From assembly GCF_030717995.2 (NCBI RefSeq), contig NZ_CP157743.1, positions 3,188,501 to 3,252,500 of the forward strand: DNA of 64,000 nucleotides, read 5' to 3'. The stretch is from Methylomarinum sp. Ch1-1 (GTDB taxonomy: Bacteria > Pseudomonadota > Gammaproteobacteria > Methylococcales > Methylomonadaceae). The notes below the pieces were generated by a model, which saw only the letters and a program-made list of their open reading frames with translations, did not search any database and was not told the origin of the DNA. Shown here in pieces: positions 27,462 through 36,053 of the stretch. The first letter of the stretch is position 1; each line of letters begins with the position of its first letter. The position numbers and the translations under genes are program-made.

Positions 27462-28334
27462 TCAACCCAAAGCGACGTCGAGCACCATCATCACGATAAA
27501 CCCAACTATCGCGCCCAGCGTCGCGATCTCGGTATTGCCGCGATCCCGCGACTCGGGGATCACCGCATCGATGACGACATAGATCATCGCGCCGGCGGCG
27601 AAGGCCAAGGCATAAGGCATGATGGGCATGCAGGCGGTCACGGCGGCCGCGCCGATCACCGCGGCTATAGGCTCGACCACGGCCGATAACTGACCGTAAT
27701 AGAAACTGCGGAGTTGCGACCAACCGGCGCGACGCAAAGGCAACGCCACCGCCGAACCTTCGGGAAAATTTTGCAAACCGATGCCGAGGGCAAGGGCGAT
27801 TGCGGCGCCGAGGCTAGTGGAATCGAAACCGCAGGCCAAGGCACCGAAGGCGACACCGACCGCTAAGCCTTCGGGAATATTATGCAGCGTTATCGCGAAA
27901 ACCAATAACAAGGTGCGTCGCCAGGTCGTGTCTTCCGCCGTTTCTGTCTGCACTGACGCTCCAAGCTGAAAATGCGGCAACAACTTGTCGGACAGACTGA
28001 GTACGAACGCCCCCAGTCCGAATCCCAGCGCCGCCGGAAACCAGGCCAAAGCGCCATAACCCTGCGACAAGTCGATCGCCGGAGCCAATAATGACCAATA
28101 ACTGGCCGCCAACATCACCCCGCCGGAAAATCCAAGCATCGCATCCAGCAATTTCTGGTTGATGCGTTTGGTGAAGAATACCAACGCTGCGCCCAGCGCA
28201 GTCATGCCCCAGGTAAACAAGGCAGCCAACAGGGCCTGGAGGATATGAGATCGCTCGGCAAACCAATGGAAGGCTACTTGAAAAATACCAGCGTCTAAGG
28301 TGCTGAATAAAGTCGGATGCCAATCGATAGTCAA
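27462..28334 (-). CDS. ZIP family divalent metal transporter
   Basis: 290-residue inner-membrane protein with about eight transmembrane segments. The ZIP signature is clear: HNIPEG in the fourth segment and QNFPEG in the fifth, the binuclear metal site, plus the Gly-rich AMLGFSGGVMLAASYWSLL motif. ZIP proteins carry Zn2+, and often Fe2+ or Mn2+, into the cytosol; a periplasmic-facing loop with His/Glu is near the N-terminus. The stop of the DUF1232 protein upstream is one base before its ATG (28334 versus 28336), so the two are co-transcribed. Confidence 0.9.
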   Translation of the reverse strand: MTIDWHPTLFSTLDAGIFQVAFHWFAERSHILQALLAALFTWGMTALGAALVFFTKRINQKLLDAMLGFSGGVMLAASYWSLLAPAIDLSQGYGALAWFPAALGFGLGAFVLSLSDKLLPHFQLGASVQTETAEDTTWRRTLLLVFAITLHNIPEGLAVGVAFGALACGFDSTSLGAAIALALGIGLQNFPEGSAVALPLRRAGWSQLRSFYYGQLSAVVEPIAAVIGAAAVTACMPIMPYALAFAAGAMIYVVIDAVIPESRDRGNTEIATLGAIVGFIVMMVLDVALG

Positions 28335-28335
28335 G

Positions 28336-28797
28336 TTAATTTCCGTCTCGATCGTGATTCAACAGGCGTCCGAAAGCATCCTCATATTCCGAACGTTTTT
28401 CTCGCCACTGCGCGTATTTATCGATCTCGACTTTCACCAGTTTCAAGACAACCACCATCACTGCGACATCATCGAGATAGCCAACCACCGGAATGAAATC
28501 CGGAATCAACTCGACCGGATTAATCAAATACAGCAGACCAAACGCCACGGCGACAATCGCCCAGGTCTCGATATCCTTGTAGACGCCCGAACGATAATCC
28601 CTGATCAATTCCAGACACAGCAACACATCCTTAATAACTTTATGCAAGGCAGGAATGCTTTTAGCCTTAGCCTCGATTTCGCGCGCCTTTTCGATAATCC
28701 GATCAAAATGCCGCCCCGTCATTTTTTTGCCGTTGCGTTTAAAGAAGGCTTGATTCAAGCCGTCTTTAGCGCGCCGGTTTTTGTCATCAACATTCAT
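28336..28797 (-). CDS. YkvA/DUF1232 family membrane protein
   Basis: 153-residue protein. The DUF1232 motif is visible in the middle: LLYLINPVELIPDFIPVVGYLDDVAVM, spanning two short hydrophobic helices. The N-terminal part is basic and helical, with a likely cytosolic face. ATG at 28797 (MNVDDKN) is preferred to the longer frame starting at 28845, which has no ribosome-binding site. The family's role is unknown. It is upstream of the ZIP transporter and convergent with nothing nearby. Confidence 0.8.
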   Translation of the reverse strand: MNVDDKNRRAKDGLNQAFFKRNGKKMTGRHFDRIIEKAREIEAKAKSIPALHKVIKDVLLCLELIRDYRSGVYKDIETWAIVAVAFGLLYLINPVELIPDFIPVVGYLDDVAVMVVVLKLVKVEIDKYAQWREKRSEYEDAFGRLLNHDRDGN

Positions 28798-28845
28798 ATT
28801 GAATTCCGTTAAGCGACTTGCAAAAAAGTGGATAGCGGATTGCAA

Positions 28846-29207
28846 GCGCCACCGAGGCTTCGGACATCAATCTAGCGATGCGATTAAAGACCGATTAGGT
28901 ACTTACTCAACCAGGGGAATCGGCAATTCGTTTAACACCTAATCTCAACTCGCTTAGTACTGATCGATTTCGAATAAGATAGGAGCCTACAATGATGCCT
29001 ATCGTGAAAGTTCGGGCGGAAAACTCATCGTGCAGAAAGATAAATCTCGGGAGCTCTACCGACTACTGAGTGAATCATATTATGGGCGCAAATTACGCTT
29101 GTCAATGTCGATCGGAAATGCCAGTATTTTACAGCCAACGTTGAATAACCGCATCCAGTCACGGATATTCGGATAAAACCTTTAATGCTCCCGGGGTAGC
29201 GTTCTGT
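28846..29207. other. Intergenic region without recognised gene
   Basis: A 362-base gap between the divergent DUF1232 and methyltransferase genes. ORFs here are short and unconvincing. No palindrome or known regulatory box was recognised; it must hold two promoters. Confidence 0.5.
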
Positions 29208-29843
29208 ATGCCAAAAATTGCACCGTTCGAAGATCATCATCTACGCTATGAAGCGTGGTTTGAAAAACATGAAGCCGCCTATATTTCGGAACTTCTCGCG
29301 CTACGCCCCTTCGTTCCATGGCGGGGGTTGGGACTCGAAATCGGCGTCGGCAGCGCCCGTTTCGCCGCGCCGCTGGGCATACAGGTAGGCGTAGACCCTT
29401 CCCCCGCCATGCTGGCGCATGCACGGGCCAGAGGAATCCAGGCCGTGCATGGGACGGCCGAGAATTTACCTTTCGCGACAGACAGTTTCGATTATGCCCT
29501 GAACGTGACAACCATTTGTTTCGTCGATTCAGCAACAGCTATGATGGCCGAGTCACGCCGAATACTCAAACCCGGCGGGCGTCTGGTGATCGGCTTCATC
29601 GACCGGACCAGCTCGATCGGCGCACATTATCTGGCGCATCAGCACGAAAGCGTTTTTTATCAGGAAGCCACGTTCTTTTCCGCCGACGAAGTGGAAAAGC
29701 TGCTACTCGATAACGGATTTACCATTGATGCCTGGGGCCAGACACTCGCACACCCCCTTCCGGAAATACGGGAGATCGAAGCCTTACGCCCAGGGCGCGG
29801 TCATTGTTCTTTTGTGGTAGTTTCGGCGACAACAGAAAGCTGA
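29208..29843 (+). CDS. Class I SAM-dependent methyltransferase (UbiE-like)
   Basis: 211-residue methyltransferase. Motif I GLEIGVGSARFAAPLG, then VGVDPSPAMLAHARARG, ENLPFATDSFDYALNVTT and ILKPGGRLVIGFIDR are all typical of the ubiE/COQ5-like group. The substrate is unknown. It precedes two half-permease genes with a 99-base gap in the same direction, so the three may act together on a methylated compound. It lacks the paired cysteines of ArsM arsenite methyltransferases, with only single cysteines in TTICFV and GHCSF, so arsenic methylation is not indicated by its own sequence. Confidence 0.8.
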   Translation: MPKIAPFEDHHLRYEAWFEKHEAAYISELLALRPFVPWRGLGLEIGVGSARFAAPLGIQVGVDPSPAMLAHARARGIQAVHGTAENLPFATDSFDYALNVTTICFVDSATAMMAESRRILKPGGRLVIGFIDRTSSIGAHYLAHQHESVFYQEATFFSADEVEKLLLDNGFTIDAWGQTLAHPLPEIREIEALRPGRGHCSFVVVSATTES

Positions 29844-29942
29844 TCGATCGCCGTTGTGGTAAAGAGTCCGCTTCAGTTGGAATGCGCCGATGATCCTGCA
29901 GCAAGTAAACAGCAGATAGTCAGCTAAGAGCCTGTAAACATT

Positions 29943-30377
29943 ATGTATAAAGCTAATTTACTGATTTGCTTTGAAAAGAGCGCACGGACTTTCATTAATG
30001 TCTTGCCTATTATCGTCGGCATGCTGTTGCTGACCAGTCTCCTAATCACACTGTTCCCGGAGCAGTTTTATGCTGGCCTATTTGGAAATGGTTCTCTTCT
30101 CGATACCCTGCTTGCCGCTACTATCGGCAGCATGACCGCCGGCCATCCGCTGGCCAGCTATCTATTGGCCGGAGAAATGCTAAATGGCGGCGTAGGATTA
30201 ACAGCCGTTACCGCCCTGCTGGTAACCTGGGTCACAGTCGGAATGATACAGATACCGACCGAAGCGTTGATATTGGGAGCGCGCTTTGCCGTTTATCGCA
30301 ACCTGATCGCTTTTTTAATGGCCATTGCGATCGCGTTTTTGACCACATCCACCCTGCGCTTACTGGGTACGATCTGA
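29943..30377 (+). CDS. Permease, first half (DUF318/ArsP-YraQ-like)
   Basis: 144-residue membrane protein with about four transmembrane segments. It looks like one half of the DUF318 predicted permease family (ArsP/YraQ type), whose members are normally about 300 residues with internal duplication. A family-like motif ATIGSMTAGHPLASYLLAGEML lies in the second half. The family includes exporters of organic arsenicals (ArsP), but here the substrate is unknown. The stop codon is immediately followed by the start of the second half. Confidence 0.6.
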   Translation: MYKANLLICFEKSARTFINVLPIIVGMLLLTSLLITLFPEQFYAGLFGNGSLLDTLLAATIGSMTAGHPLASYLLAGEMLNGGVGLTAVTALLVTWVTVGMIQIPTEALILGARFAVYRNLIAFLMAIAIAFLTTSTLRLLGTI

Positions 30378-30884
30378 ATGCGGGGCGAACAACAAAAAAA
30401 CCGTTACCACGGCTGGACGTTTCTAGTCTTGGTATTGTTCGCTTATGGCTTGGTCGGTATTCTTAATCCGGAAGCGTCGATACGAGCACCGACTTTTTTC
30501 AGACAGTCAATGGGAAAGTTGATACCCGTATTAGGACTGATTTTTTTACTGCTGCTTATCGCCAATCTCGTGGTCGATCCTAAACGAATCAGCCGTTATT
30601 TGGGCAAACAGAGTGGTCTCCAAGGTTGGGGAATGGCAGTGATCGGAGGTATCGTCTCAATGGGACCGATCTATGCCTGGTACGCCCTATTGAGCGAACT
30701 GCGGCAAAAAGGAATGCGAGAGGCGCTGATCGCGACTTTTCTCTGTAGTCGGGCGATAAAACCGCCGTTGCTGCCGTTAATGATCCATTATTTTGGCGTG
30801 ACCTATACGTGGGTGCTGTGTTTATATCTGATAATCTTTGCCGTCATCAATGGTTTGTTGGTTGAAAGACTTTCATTGCACTGA
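30378..30884 (+). CDS. Permease, second half (DUF318/ArsP-YraQ-like)
   Basis: 168-residue membrane protein with about four transmembrane segments and the motif SMGPIYAWYALLSELRQKG, similar in layout to the first half's GSMTAGHPLASY motif; then FLCSRAIKPPLLPLMIHYFG. It starts at the base after the TGA of the first half-protein, so the two subunits are made from one message and probably assemble as a heterodimer. Splitting at this point and the different N-termini argue for two real genes rather than a broken one. No ribosome-binding site is visible in the zero-base gap, so coupling is likely. Confidence 0.6.
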   Translation: MRGEQQKNRYHGWTFLVLVLFAYGLVGILNPEASIRAPTFFRQSMGKLIPVLGLIFLLLLIANLVVDPKRISRYLGKQSGLQGWGMAVIGGIVSMGPIYAWYALLSELRQKGMREALIATFLCSRAIKPPLLPLMIHYFGVTYTWVLCLYLIIFAVINGLLVERLSLH

Positions 30885-30911
30885 CAAAAATAAAGCGGCT
30901 TTAATGTAACT

Positions 30912-32849
30912 AGTGTCTGACAGAAAAAGCCTTTTTTTCAACCGATACCCAACTTTTGCCACACTCATTTTGATCAGCCCAGGCCATTTTCCGGAAAAAA
31001 TCCATCGCTGACTCGTCTGATTTCTTCATTAGCGGGCCATTCACCGGTCTGCGGACGCAACTATCCTGTAGTGAGCCTTTTCTCACTCCGATGGTATTGT
31101 TCAGGCCGCTTGTTGGTAGGGGCCGCGCTTGCGTTTTTCTTTCGCCTGCGCCTGCTGACGCAGGATGGCGCCCAACCGTTTGATATTGCGCGAGACGACC
31201 GCCAGTGCGACATAGCGTTTGAAGCCATAGAGGCCGTGGTCGGGGCAGATATCCAAGCCGTTATGCTCCAGGGCATTGATGGCCGATTCCACGGCGGAGT
31301 GTTGGTGGCGTAGTTGTTTAAAAGCATTGCTGCCTTCCCGCGCTTGATCCGCGGCGCTGAGTCGGCCTTTTTTGGGCAAAACCACCTGTTCCAGATGATT
31401 TTTCAGTTCCTTTTGGTTAGCCGGGCTGTGAAAGCCTTTGTCGAAGCTGGTCACGGTCAGTTCGGGGAAGCGCCGGCGCGTTTCGGTGACCATGTCGACG
31501 GCGACTTTGTCATCGGTTTGCTTTTCCATCACTAGGTGGTGAAGAACGAAGCGATGGTGGTCCTCCATCACGCAGACCCTTAAACCCAACTCAACCGGGA
31601 CGCCTGCTTTGCCTTTGCTGATCCATTCGGTGTGCGGTTCAAACACGGAGAAGATCTTTTCGGCATGAGGGATGGTCTCGCTGCGTATGACGCGGCGCTC
31701 AATTTGGTCCAGCAGCAGGCGGGCATAGGCCTGGTAGGATTGCAACGGCTGCGTTTCATCGGCCAGGGCGCCACGGTCCAGGACTTGTTTTAAGGTGCGC
31801 TCGGATTTGCCCAGGTAGGCGCTCGCCAGGTCCAGGTAGGTCTGATGAGCCTGTTGGATGGCTTGTTCCCGTACGGCTTGTTTGTTTTCATCCTGGCTGG
31901 TGGAGCGTTTGAGCTGTTGAGCTCTTCGGTACTGTTGTTTGAGTCGCCGGATGTTGTGCCGGTATTGGCGCCAGTCCGGCAGGTCATAGTGTTTCGCCAG
32001 CGTATGACTCTCTTCAATGGCTTTGCGGATCGCATCATACAGCAGGTTGATGTCGGTCGGAAAATGGACGTCGGTTTCGACCACAAAGGAATCGCACCGT
32101 CCTCTCAGTTTATCGCTGTGGTCGACCGTCGCGGCGGCAGTCGAGTCACTGCGGACGGTTGGCCCAGCGTTTGGCTTTTTTTTTACCAGGGCATGGCCGG
32201 CTCTGACCACTTCCTGGTTGATTTGATCGAACAGTTCCGGGGTGAACAGCCTCAGATTGTCTTTGATGCGCTGGAGAGAATACTTCGTGTCGTCACACCA
32301 GTCGCTATGGCCCAGCATCTGTCGAATGGTATTGTGGTGGTTGGCCAGTTCATGGATGCGGTCATAGTCGGTATTCAGGCCCAGACGCAAAACGCCCAGC
32401 ACTAGAATTTTCCATTGTTCCAGGCCGGGCCGACCGCGCCCTGGGTCAGCGGGTTGCTGACGCTCTGCTTCGCTAAGGCCCTGACCGCTTCGGTAGGGGA
32501 TAACCTGCTCGAGGATGGCGAACACACGGTCGCGCAGTTCGGGCGTGGTATAGATGTACTGCAACCCTAGCAGCAGTTGCGGGATGTCGTCTCTGGATTT
32601 GAGGTTAATCTCGATGTCGGCAATATCGACCTGACCGAGGCTCATTTGCGGATTCTTGACGGTGCGCATAGGATTTCAACGGACGAAGATTTCTGGTTTT
32701 CGTAAATTTTTATGGCGGCGCTCACCCAAAATCAGTACCTTACGGATTGAGCAACGCAACAATCGTGATTTTGGGCTGCAAACTCATTTCCCGGAATTCA
32801 TTATATCCCATTGATTATTTTAGGGATAATCAATTTTCGGTCAGGCACT
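30912..32849 (-). mobile_element. Insertion sequence with intact ends (ISNCY/IS5-like)
   Basis: 1938-bp element with 16-bp imperfect terminal inverted repeats (agtgtctgacagaaaa at the left; agtgcctgaccgaaaa as the complement of the right) and a 4-bp AACT target duplication at 30908-30911 and 32850-32853. It encodes one transposase. It separates the split permease from the cobalamin riboswitch leader. Confidence 0.85.
31101..32669 (-). CDS. DDE transposase of the IS
   Basis: 522-residue transposase. The N-terminal domain has a helical DNA-binding region (LEQWKILVLGVLRLGLNTDYDRIHELANHHNTIRQMLGH). The DDE catalytic core follows: first Asp in VRSDSTAAATVDHSD or FVVETDVHFPTD, second in TSFDKGFHSPAN and Glu in SAVESAINALEHNGLD. 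A basic helical insertion sits in the middle. The frame is complete with no internal stop, so the element may still be active. The name ISNCY is a guess from architecture. Confidence 0.85.
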   Translation of the reverse strand: MRTVKNPQMSLGQVDIADIEINLKSRDDIPQLLLGLQYIYTTPELRDRVFAILEQVIPYRSGQGLSEAERQQPADPGRGRPGLEQWKILVLGVLRLGLNTDYDRIHELANHHNTIRQMLGHSDWCDDTKYSLQRIKDNLRLFTPELFDQINQEVVRAGHALVKKKPNAGPTVRSDSTAAATVDHSDKLRGRCDSFVVETDVHFPTDINLLYDAIRKAIEESHTLAKHYDLPDWRQYRHNIRRLKQQYRRAQQLKRSTSQDENKQAVREQAIQQAHQTYLDLASAYLGKSERTLKQVLDRGALADETQPLQSYQAYARLLLDQIERRVIRSETIPHAEKIFSVFEPHTEWISKGKAGVPVELGLRVCVMEDHHRFVLHHLVMEKQTDDKVAVDMVTETRRRFPELTVTSFDKGFHSPANQKELKNHLEQVVLPKKGRLSAADQAREGSNAFKQLRHQHSAVESAINALEHNGLDICPDHGLYGFKRYVALAVVSRNIKRLGAILRQQAQAKEKRKRGPYQQAA

Positions 32850-32876
32850 AACTAGCTGAAGTTTTCTAAAAATTCA

Positions 32877-33047
32877 TCAAGCCACCATGCGTAACAGCAC
32901 CTCGACCAGCGAATTTTTCGTGGGATTGGCTGGTTTGTGGTAAATCCTATCAAAATCCACACTGAGCGAGGCCTCGGCAATGAGGCGCCGAACATCGTAA
33001 AAGGCGAAACTGGTTCGTCCCTTAACCTTATGCCGGCGCTGCGACCC
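32877..33047 (-). pseudogene. Degraded ORF fragment upstream of riboswitch
   Basis: On the minus strand an open frame of about 56 codons ends at 32877 with a protein-like sequence (VRRLIAEASLSVDFDRIY, then NPTKNSLVEVLLRMVA). It has no convincing start: the first in-frame stop upstream is at 33048-33050. It looks like the 3' end of a gene cut by rearrangement. No family recognised. Confidence 0.35.
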
Positions 33048-33199
33048 TTATGACATTGAGCCTATTGTTCCACAAACGTCGGCTTCATTTTTCGTAACAC
33101 CCCCTCTTATATGCCTTCAAGGCATTTGATAGTACAAAATTTAGGAGGATTAACAAAAAACGTAGCCATTTTTACCACGTATGATTTATACTGGCTAAA

Positions 33200-33395
33200 C
33201 GATAAGGTGCTTCGGTCCGCATATGTGTGCCGAAGTTAAACGGGAAGTCCGGTGAGATAGTTATCTATCGAGTCCGGCGCAGCCCCCGCTGCTGTAAGCC
33301 TGATGATTCGTCCTGATGCCACTGCGCGTTTTGTGTGGGAAGGTGGACGATTTCAAATGACGGTGAGCCAGAAGACCGGCCTGATCTAATTATGG
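33200..33395 (+). ncRNA. Adenosylcobalamin riboswitch
   Basis: The leader of the cobalamin operon has the cobalamin-riboswitch landmarks in order: aaggtgcttc near 33203, the cgggaagtccggtg segment at 33241-33254, gcgcagcccccgctgctgtaa at about 33279-33299, and the B12 box gagccagaagaccggcct at about 33365-33382. It lies about 115 bases before cbtB and should reduce expression when adenosylcobalamin is abundant. Confidence 0.92.
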
Positions 33396-33510
33396 TTGCT
33401 GACTCTCGGTGGGAGAGCGCAGGCAGGAGACCTTCTCGAAATCCGTCTCTGTACGCGTCATTTTCCTATCCAGTCTGCTCCCGAAATCCACTTTGTTCGA
33501 GGAGACTGAC

Positions 33511-33690
33511 ATGTTTTTTCAATCCACGTTTTCCACTTTGGCTGCCGCGCTCGATGCGCGCATTATCTCTGGCGTATCCATGATACTGTTCGGCGCATCC
33601 ATGGTGCTGGCCGTTGGTTTTAAGCCGCTTGCCGAAGTACACAATACGACTCACGACACCCGCCACGCCACCGGTTTTCCTTGCCACTGA
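33511..33690 (+). CDS. cbtB: Cobalt transporter subunit CbtB
   Basis: 59-residue membrane protein with one transmembrane segment (about 18-38) and a His-rich C-terminus (HNTTHDTRHATGFPCH) that is the CbtB signature and probably binds cobalt. ATG at 33511 follows gaggagactgac. Directly under the cobalamin riboswitch. Its TGA stop overlaps the cbtA start (TGATG). Confidence 0.9.
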   Translation: MFFQSTFSTLAAALDARIISGVSMILFGASMVLAVGFKPLAEVHNTTHDTRHATGFPCH

Positions 33691-34424
33691 TGAGCATGTC
33701 GAAATCACTACTGTTGTCTGCCGGCATTTCCGGAATTGCGGCGGCGATATTGTTATCCCTGATTCAAATTCTATGGGTTACGCCGTTGATTCTGCAAGCC
33801 GAGACCTTTGAAACAACCCTGTCGTCGGCATCCGATTTATCAGCGGACGCCATTGCCGGTCATGAACACCTAGACGAAGCCTGGCAGCCCGAGGACGGCT
33901 GGCAACGAACGCTGGCGACGGTCAGCGGCAACATCCTTATGGCCATCGGTTTCGCCTCGATGTTGACGGGCGCCTATTGCTTGCGGAAGCCTTCGCGCTG
34001 GACTAATGGCCTTGCATGGGGCTTGGCGGGATATGCGGTGTTTTTCCTAGCCCCAAGCTTGGGACTGCCGCCGGAATTGCCCGGCGCCGAGTCCGCCGAG
34101 TTAGTCGCCCGCCAATATTGGTGGTTGGCGACGGTTTGCGCGACGGCAGCCGGCCTGGGACTGTTGTTTCTGCAAAACCATAAGGTCTTAAAATGGGCCG
34201 GCGCTTTGCTGATATTCCTCCCACATGCGATAGGCGCACCGCAACCGGCCATCGCGACAAGTCTGGCGCCGGCAGCATTGGAAGCGCAATTCGTACAGGC
34301 GACCAGTCTCGGCAATTTGCTGTTCTGGCTGGCCTTGGGCGGCTTGTCGGCGGCGTTGGCGATTCGTTTCGAGCCGAAAAAGCAAGATCCGCTTTCGCCG
34401 GCACGGGAGAGCGCACATGGCTAA
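33690..34424 (+). CDS. cbtA: Cobalt transporter subunit CbtA
   Basis: 244-residue inner-membrane protein with about five transmembrane segments, the CbtA family of predicted B12-regulated cobalt transporters. Family features are the N-terminal hairpin (ISGIAAAILLSLIQILWVTPLILQAETFE), HEHLDEAWQPEDGWQRT, the small-residue GLAWGLAGYAVFFLAPSLGLPPELPG and HAIGAPQ. It overlaps cbiF by 8 bases. The N-terminal start is set by the cbtB overlap (ATG 33690), because a TTG at 33681 lies inside cbtB. Confidence 0.9.
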   Translation: MSMSKSLLLSAGISGIAAAILLSLIQILWVTPLILQAETFETTLSSASDLSADAIAGHEHLDEAWQPEDGWQRTLATVSGNILMAIGFASMLTGAYCLRKPSRWTNGLAWGLAGYAVFFLAPSLGLPPELPGAESAELVARQYWWLATVCATAAGLGLLFLQNHKVLKWAGALLIFLPHAIGAPQPAIATSLAPAALEAQFVQATSLGNLLFWLALGGLSAALAIRFEPKKQDPLSPARESAHG

Positions 34425-35196
34425 AGTCTGGTTTGTCGGCGCCGGTCCAGGCGACCCCGAACTGATTACCGTCAAAGGTCAACGCTTATTGGCCCAAGCC
34501 GGTGCGGTGTTGTTTGCCGGCTCTTTGGTTAATGAAGCGGCCACCTTATACGCCCCTGCCGGATGTCTGATTCGAGATTCCAAAGACATGACGCTGGGCG
34601 ACATCACCGCATGGTTGATCGAGCAGGCCGGGCAACATGAAACCGTCATCCGGCTGCAAACCGGCGACCCCTGTCTTTACGGCGCGTTGACCGAAATGGT
34701 ACGGCCGCTGGATCAAGCCGGCATCGACTGGGCGGTAGTGCCCGGCGTTTCTTCGGCATTGGCATCGGCGGCTGCGGCCGGCGAAACCTTGACGCTGCCG
34801 GAAGTCACGCAAACCGTGATCTTGAGCCGAGTCGCCGGGCGCACACCGATGCCGGCCGGCGAAGAACTGGAAGCTCTGGCTGCGCACCGCAGCACCTTAT
34901 GTCTTTTCTTGTCGATTACGCTGTTGGCCGAGGTGCAGAGAGCCTTGCTGGCCGCAGGCTGGCCCGAGACTGCGCCGATGCTGGTGGTGCAAAAAGCCAG
35001 TTGGCCCGGCGAGGAGAAAATCGTGCGCGGCACCTTGCAAGACATTCGGGAGCGTTGCCGCGCCGAAAAGATTAACAGCCAGGCGATGATCATCGCCAGC
35101 CCGGCGCTCGGCGCTCGTTATTGGCCCGAGATTCAGCATTCCAAACTCTACGATGCCGGTTTTTCGCATCGCTTCCGCAAGGCCACGAAAACATGA
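34417..35196 (+). CDS. cbiF: Precorrin-4/cobalt-precorrin-4 C11-methyltransferase
   Basis: 259-residue tetrapyrrole methylase (CobM/CbiF) that adds the C11 methyl during corrin-ring synthesis. Landmarks are VWFVGAGPGDPELITVKGQRLLAQA, the SAM-binding RLQTGDPCLYGAL.EM and VVPGVSSALASAAAAGETLTLPEV. With CbiX, CbiD and CbiG in the same operon this is the early-cobalt (anaerobic-type) route, so CbiF is the better name. Its stop overlaps the CbiX start by four bases (ATGA). Confidence 0.93.
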   Translation: MAKVWFVGAGPGDPELITVKGQRLLAQAGAVLFAGSLVNEAATLYAPAGCLIRDSKDMTLGDITAWLIEQAGQHETVIRLQTGDPCLYGALTEMVRPLDQAGIDWAVVPGVSSALASAAAAGETLTLPEVTQTVILSRVAGRTPMPAGEELEALAAHRSTLCLFLSITLLAEVQRALLAAGWPETAPMLVVQKASWPGEEKIVRGTLQDIRERCRAEKINSQAMIIASPALGARYWPEIQHSKLYDAGFSHRFRKATKT

Positions 35197-36044
35197 ATTC
35201 AAACTTACAAACACAAACCGTTTTATTGGTCGGCCACGGCTCGCGCGAAGCCTCCGGCAATCTGGAAATTCTGGCCTTTGCCGACGAATGGCGAAAACGC
35301 CAACCGCAACGCCATATCGAAGTCTGCTTCATAGAATTTGCCGACGTGCTGTTGGACGAGGGCCTGGATAAAGCGGCGCAACGCGGCGGCCAGGTCGTCG
35401 TCGTGCCGTTGATTCTAAATGCCGCCGGCCACGTCAAGATGGAAATCCCCGAGCATATCGAACATGCCCGTTTGCGCTATCCGGCTGTCGAGTTCATCTA
35501 TTGCCGGCACCTGAGCGCATGCGAGGAAATCCTGACCGCGATGAAACGCAATCTAAGCAAAGCGATGCATGCCTTGGACGCGCCGGACCCGCGCAATACC
35601 GGCGTCATCGTGTTGGGGCGCGGTTCGTCGGATCGGGTCGCTAACGGCGAAGTCGCCAAAATCGCGCGCTGGCTGTACGAAGAAAGCGATCATGATCTGG
35701 TCGATATCGCCTTTACCGGCATCACCCATCCGCGCTTGGAATCGGTAGTGCAGCGCCAGATCAGGCAAGAGATGCGGCAGATCGTGGTGTTGCCGTTTTA
35801 TCTGTTCACCGGCACCTTGATCGAACGCATACGCCGTCAGATGGAGCGGCTGCAAAGCCAGTATCCGCAAGTTAACTTTGCCCTCGGCGATTATCTGGGT
35901 TTCGAGGACGAAATTTACGAACTGCTGGATCAACGCATAGAGGAAGCCACTTCCAACACCCAACCAATGATGATGGAATGCGACGGCTGTAAATATCGCG
36001 AATTCGCCGCCGATCATGGTCACGGTCATCATCACCATGCTTGA
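35193..36044 (+). CDS. cbiX: Sirohydrochlorin cobaltochelatase CbiX (long form)
   Basis: 283-residue class II chelatase that inserts Co2+ into sirohydrochlorin. N-terminal chelatase half: VLLVGHGSREASGNLEILAFADEWR and VPLILNAAGHVKMEIPEHIEHAR (catalytic His in LVGHGSRE and AAGHVKME). The second half repeats the fold (VIVLGRGSSDRVANGEVAK, QIVVLPFYLFTGTL). The C-terminus has CDGC and a His tail (HGHGHHHHA), likely for cobalt or Fe-S binding. ATG at 35193 is in the overlap with cbiF; a longer frame from 35121 is rejected. Confidence 0.93.
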   Translation: MNSNLQTQTVLLVGHGSREASGNLEILAFADEWRKRQPQRHIEVCFIEFADVLLDEGLDKAAQRGGQVVVVPLILNAAGHVKMEIPEHIEHARLRYPAVEFIYCRHLSACEEILTAMKRNLSKAMHALDAPDPRNTGVIVLGRGSSDRVANGEVAKIARWLYEESDHDLVDIAFTGITHPRLESVVQRQIRQEMRQIVVLPFYLFTGTLIERIRRQMERLQSQYPQVNFALGDYLGFEDEIYELLDQRIEEATSNTQPMMMECDGCKYREFAADHGHGHHHHA

Positions 36045-36053
36045 AAACGCCTT

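Noticed and set aside
29208-30884. Arsenic methylation and export operon (ArsM-ArsP)
   Set aside because: The permease halves resemble the ArsP/YraQ family, but the methyltransferase lacks the ArsM cysteine set and no ArsR or arsenate gene is near, so the substrate is left open.
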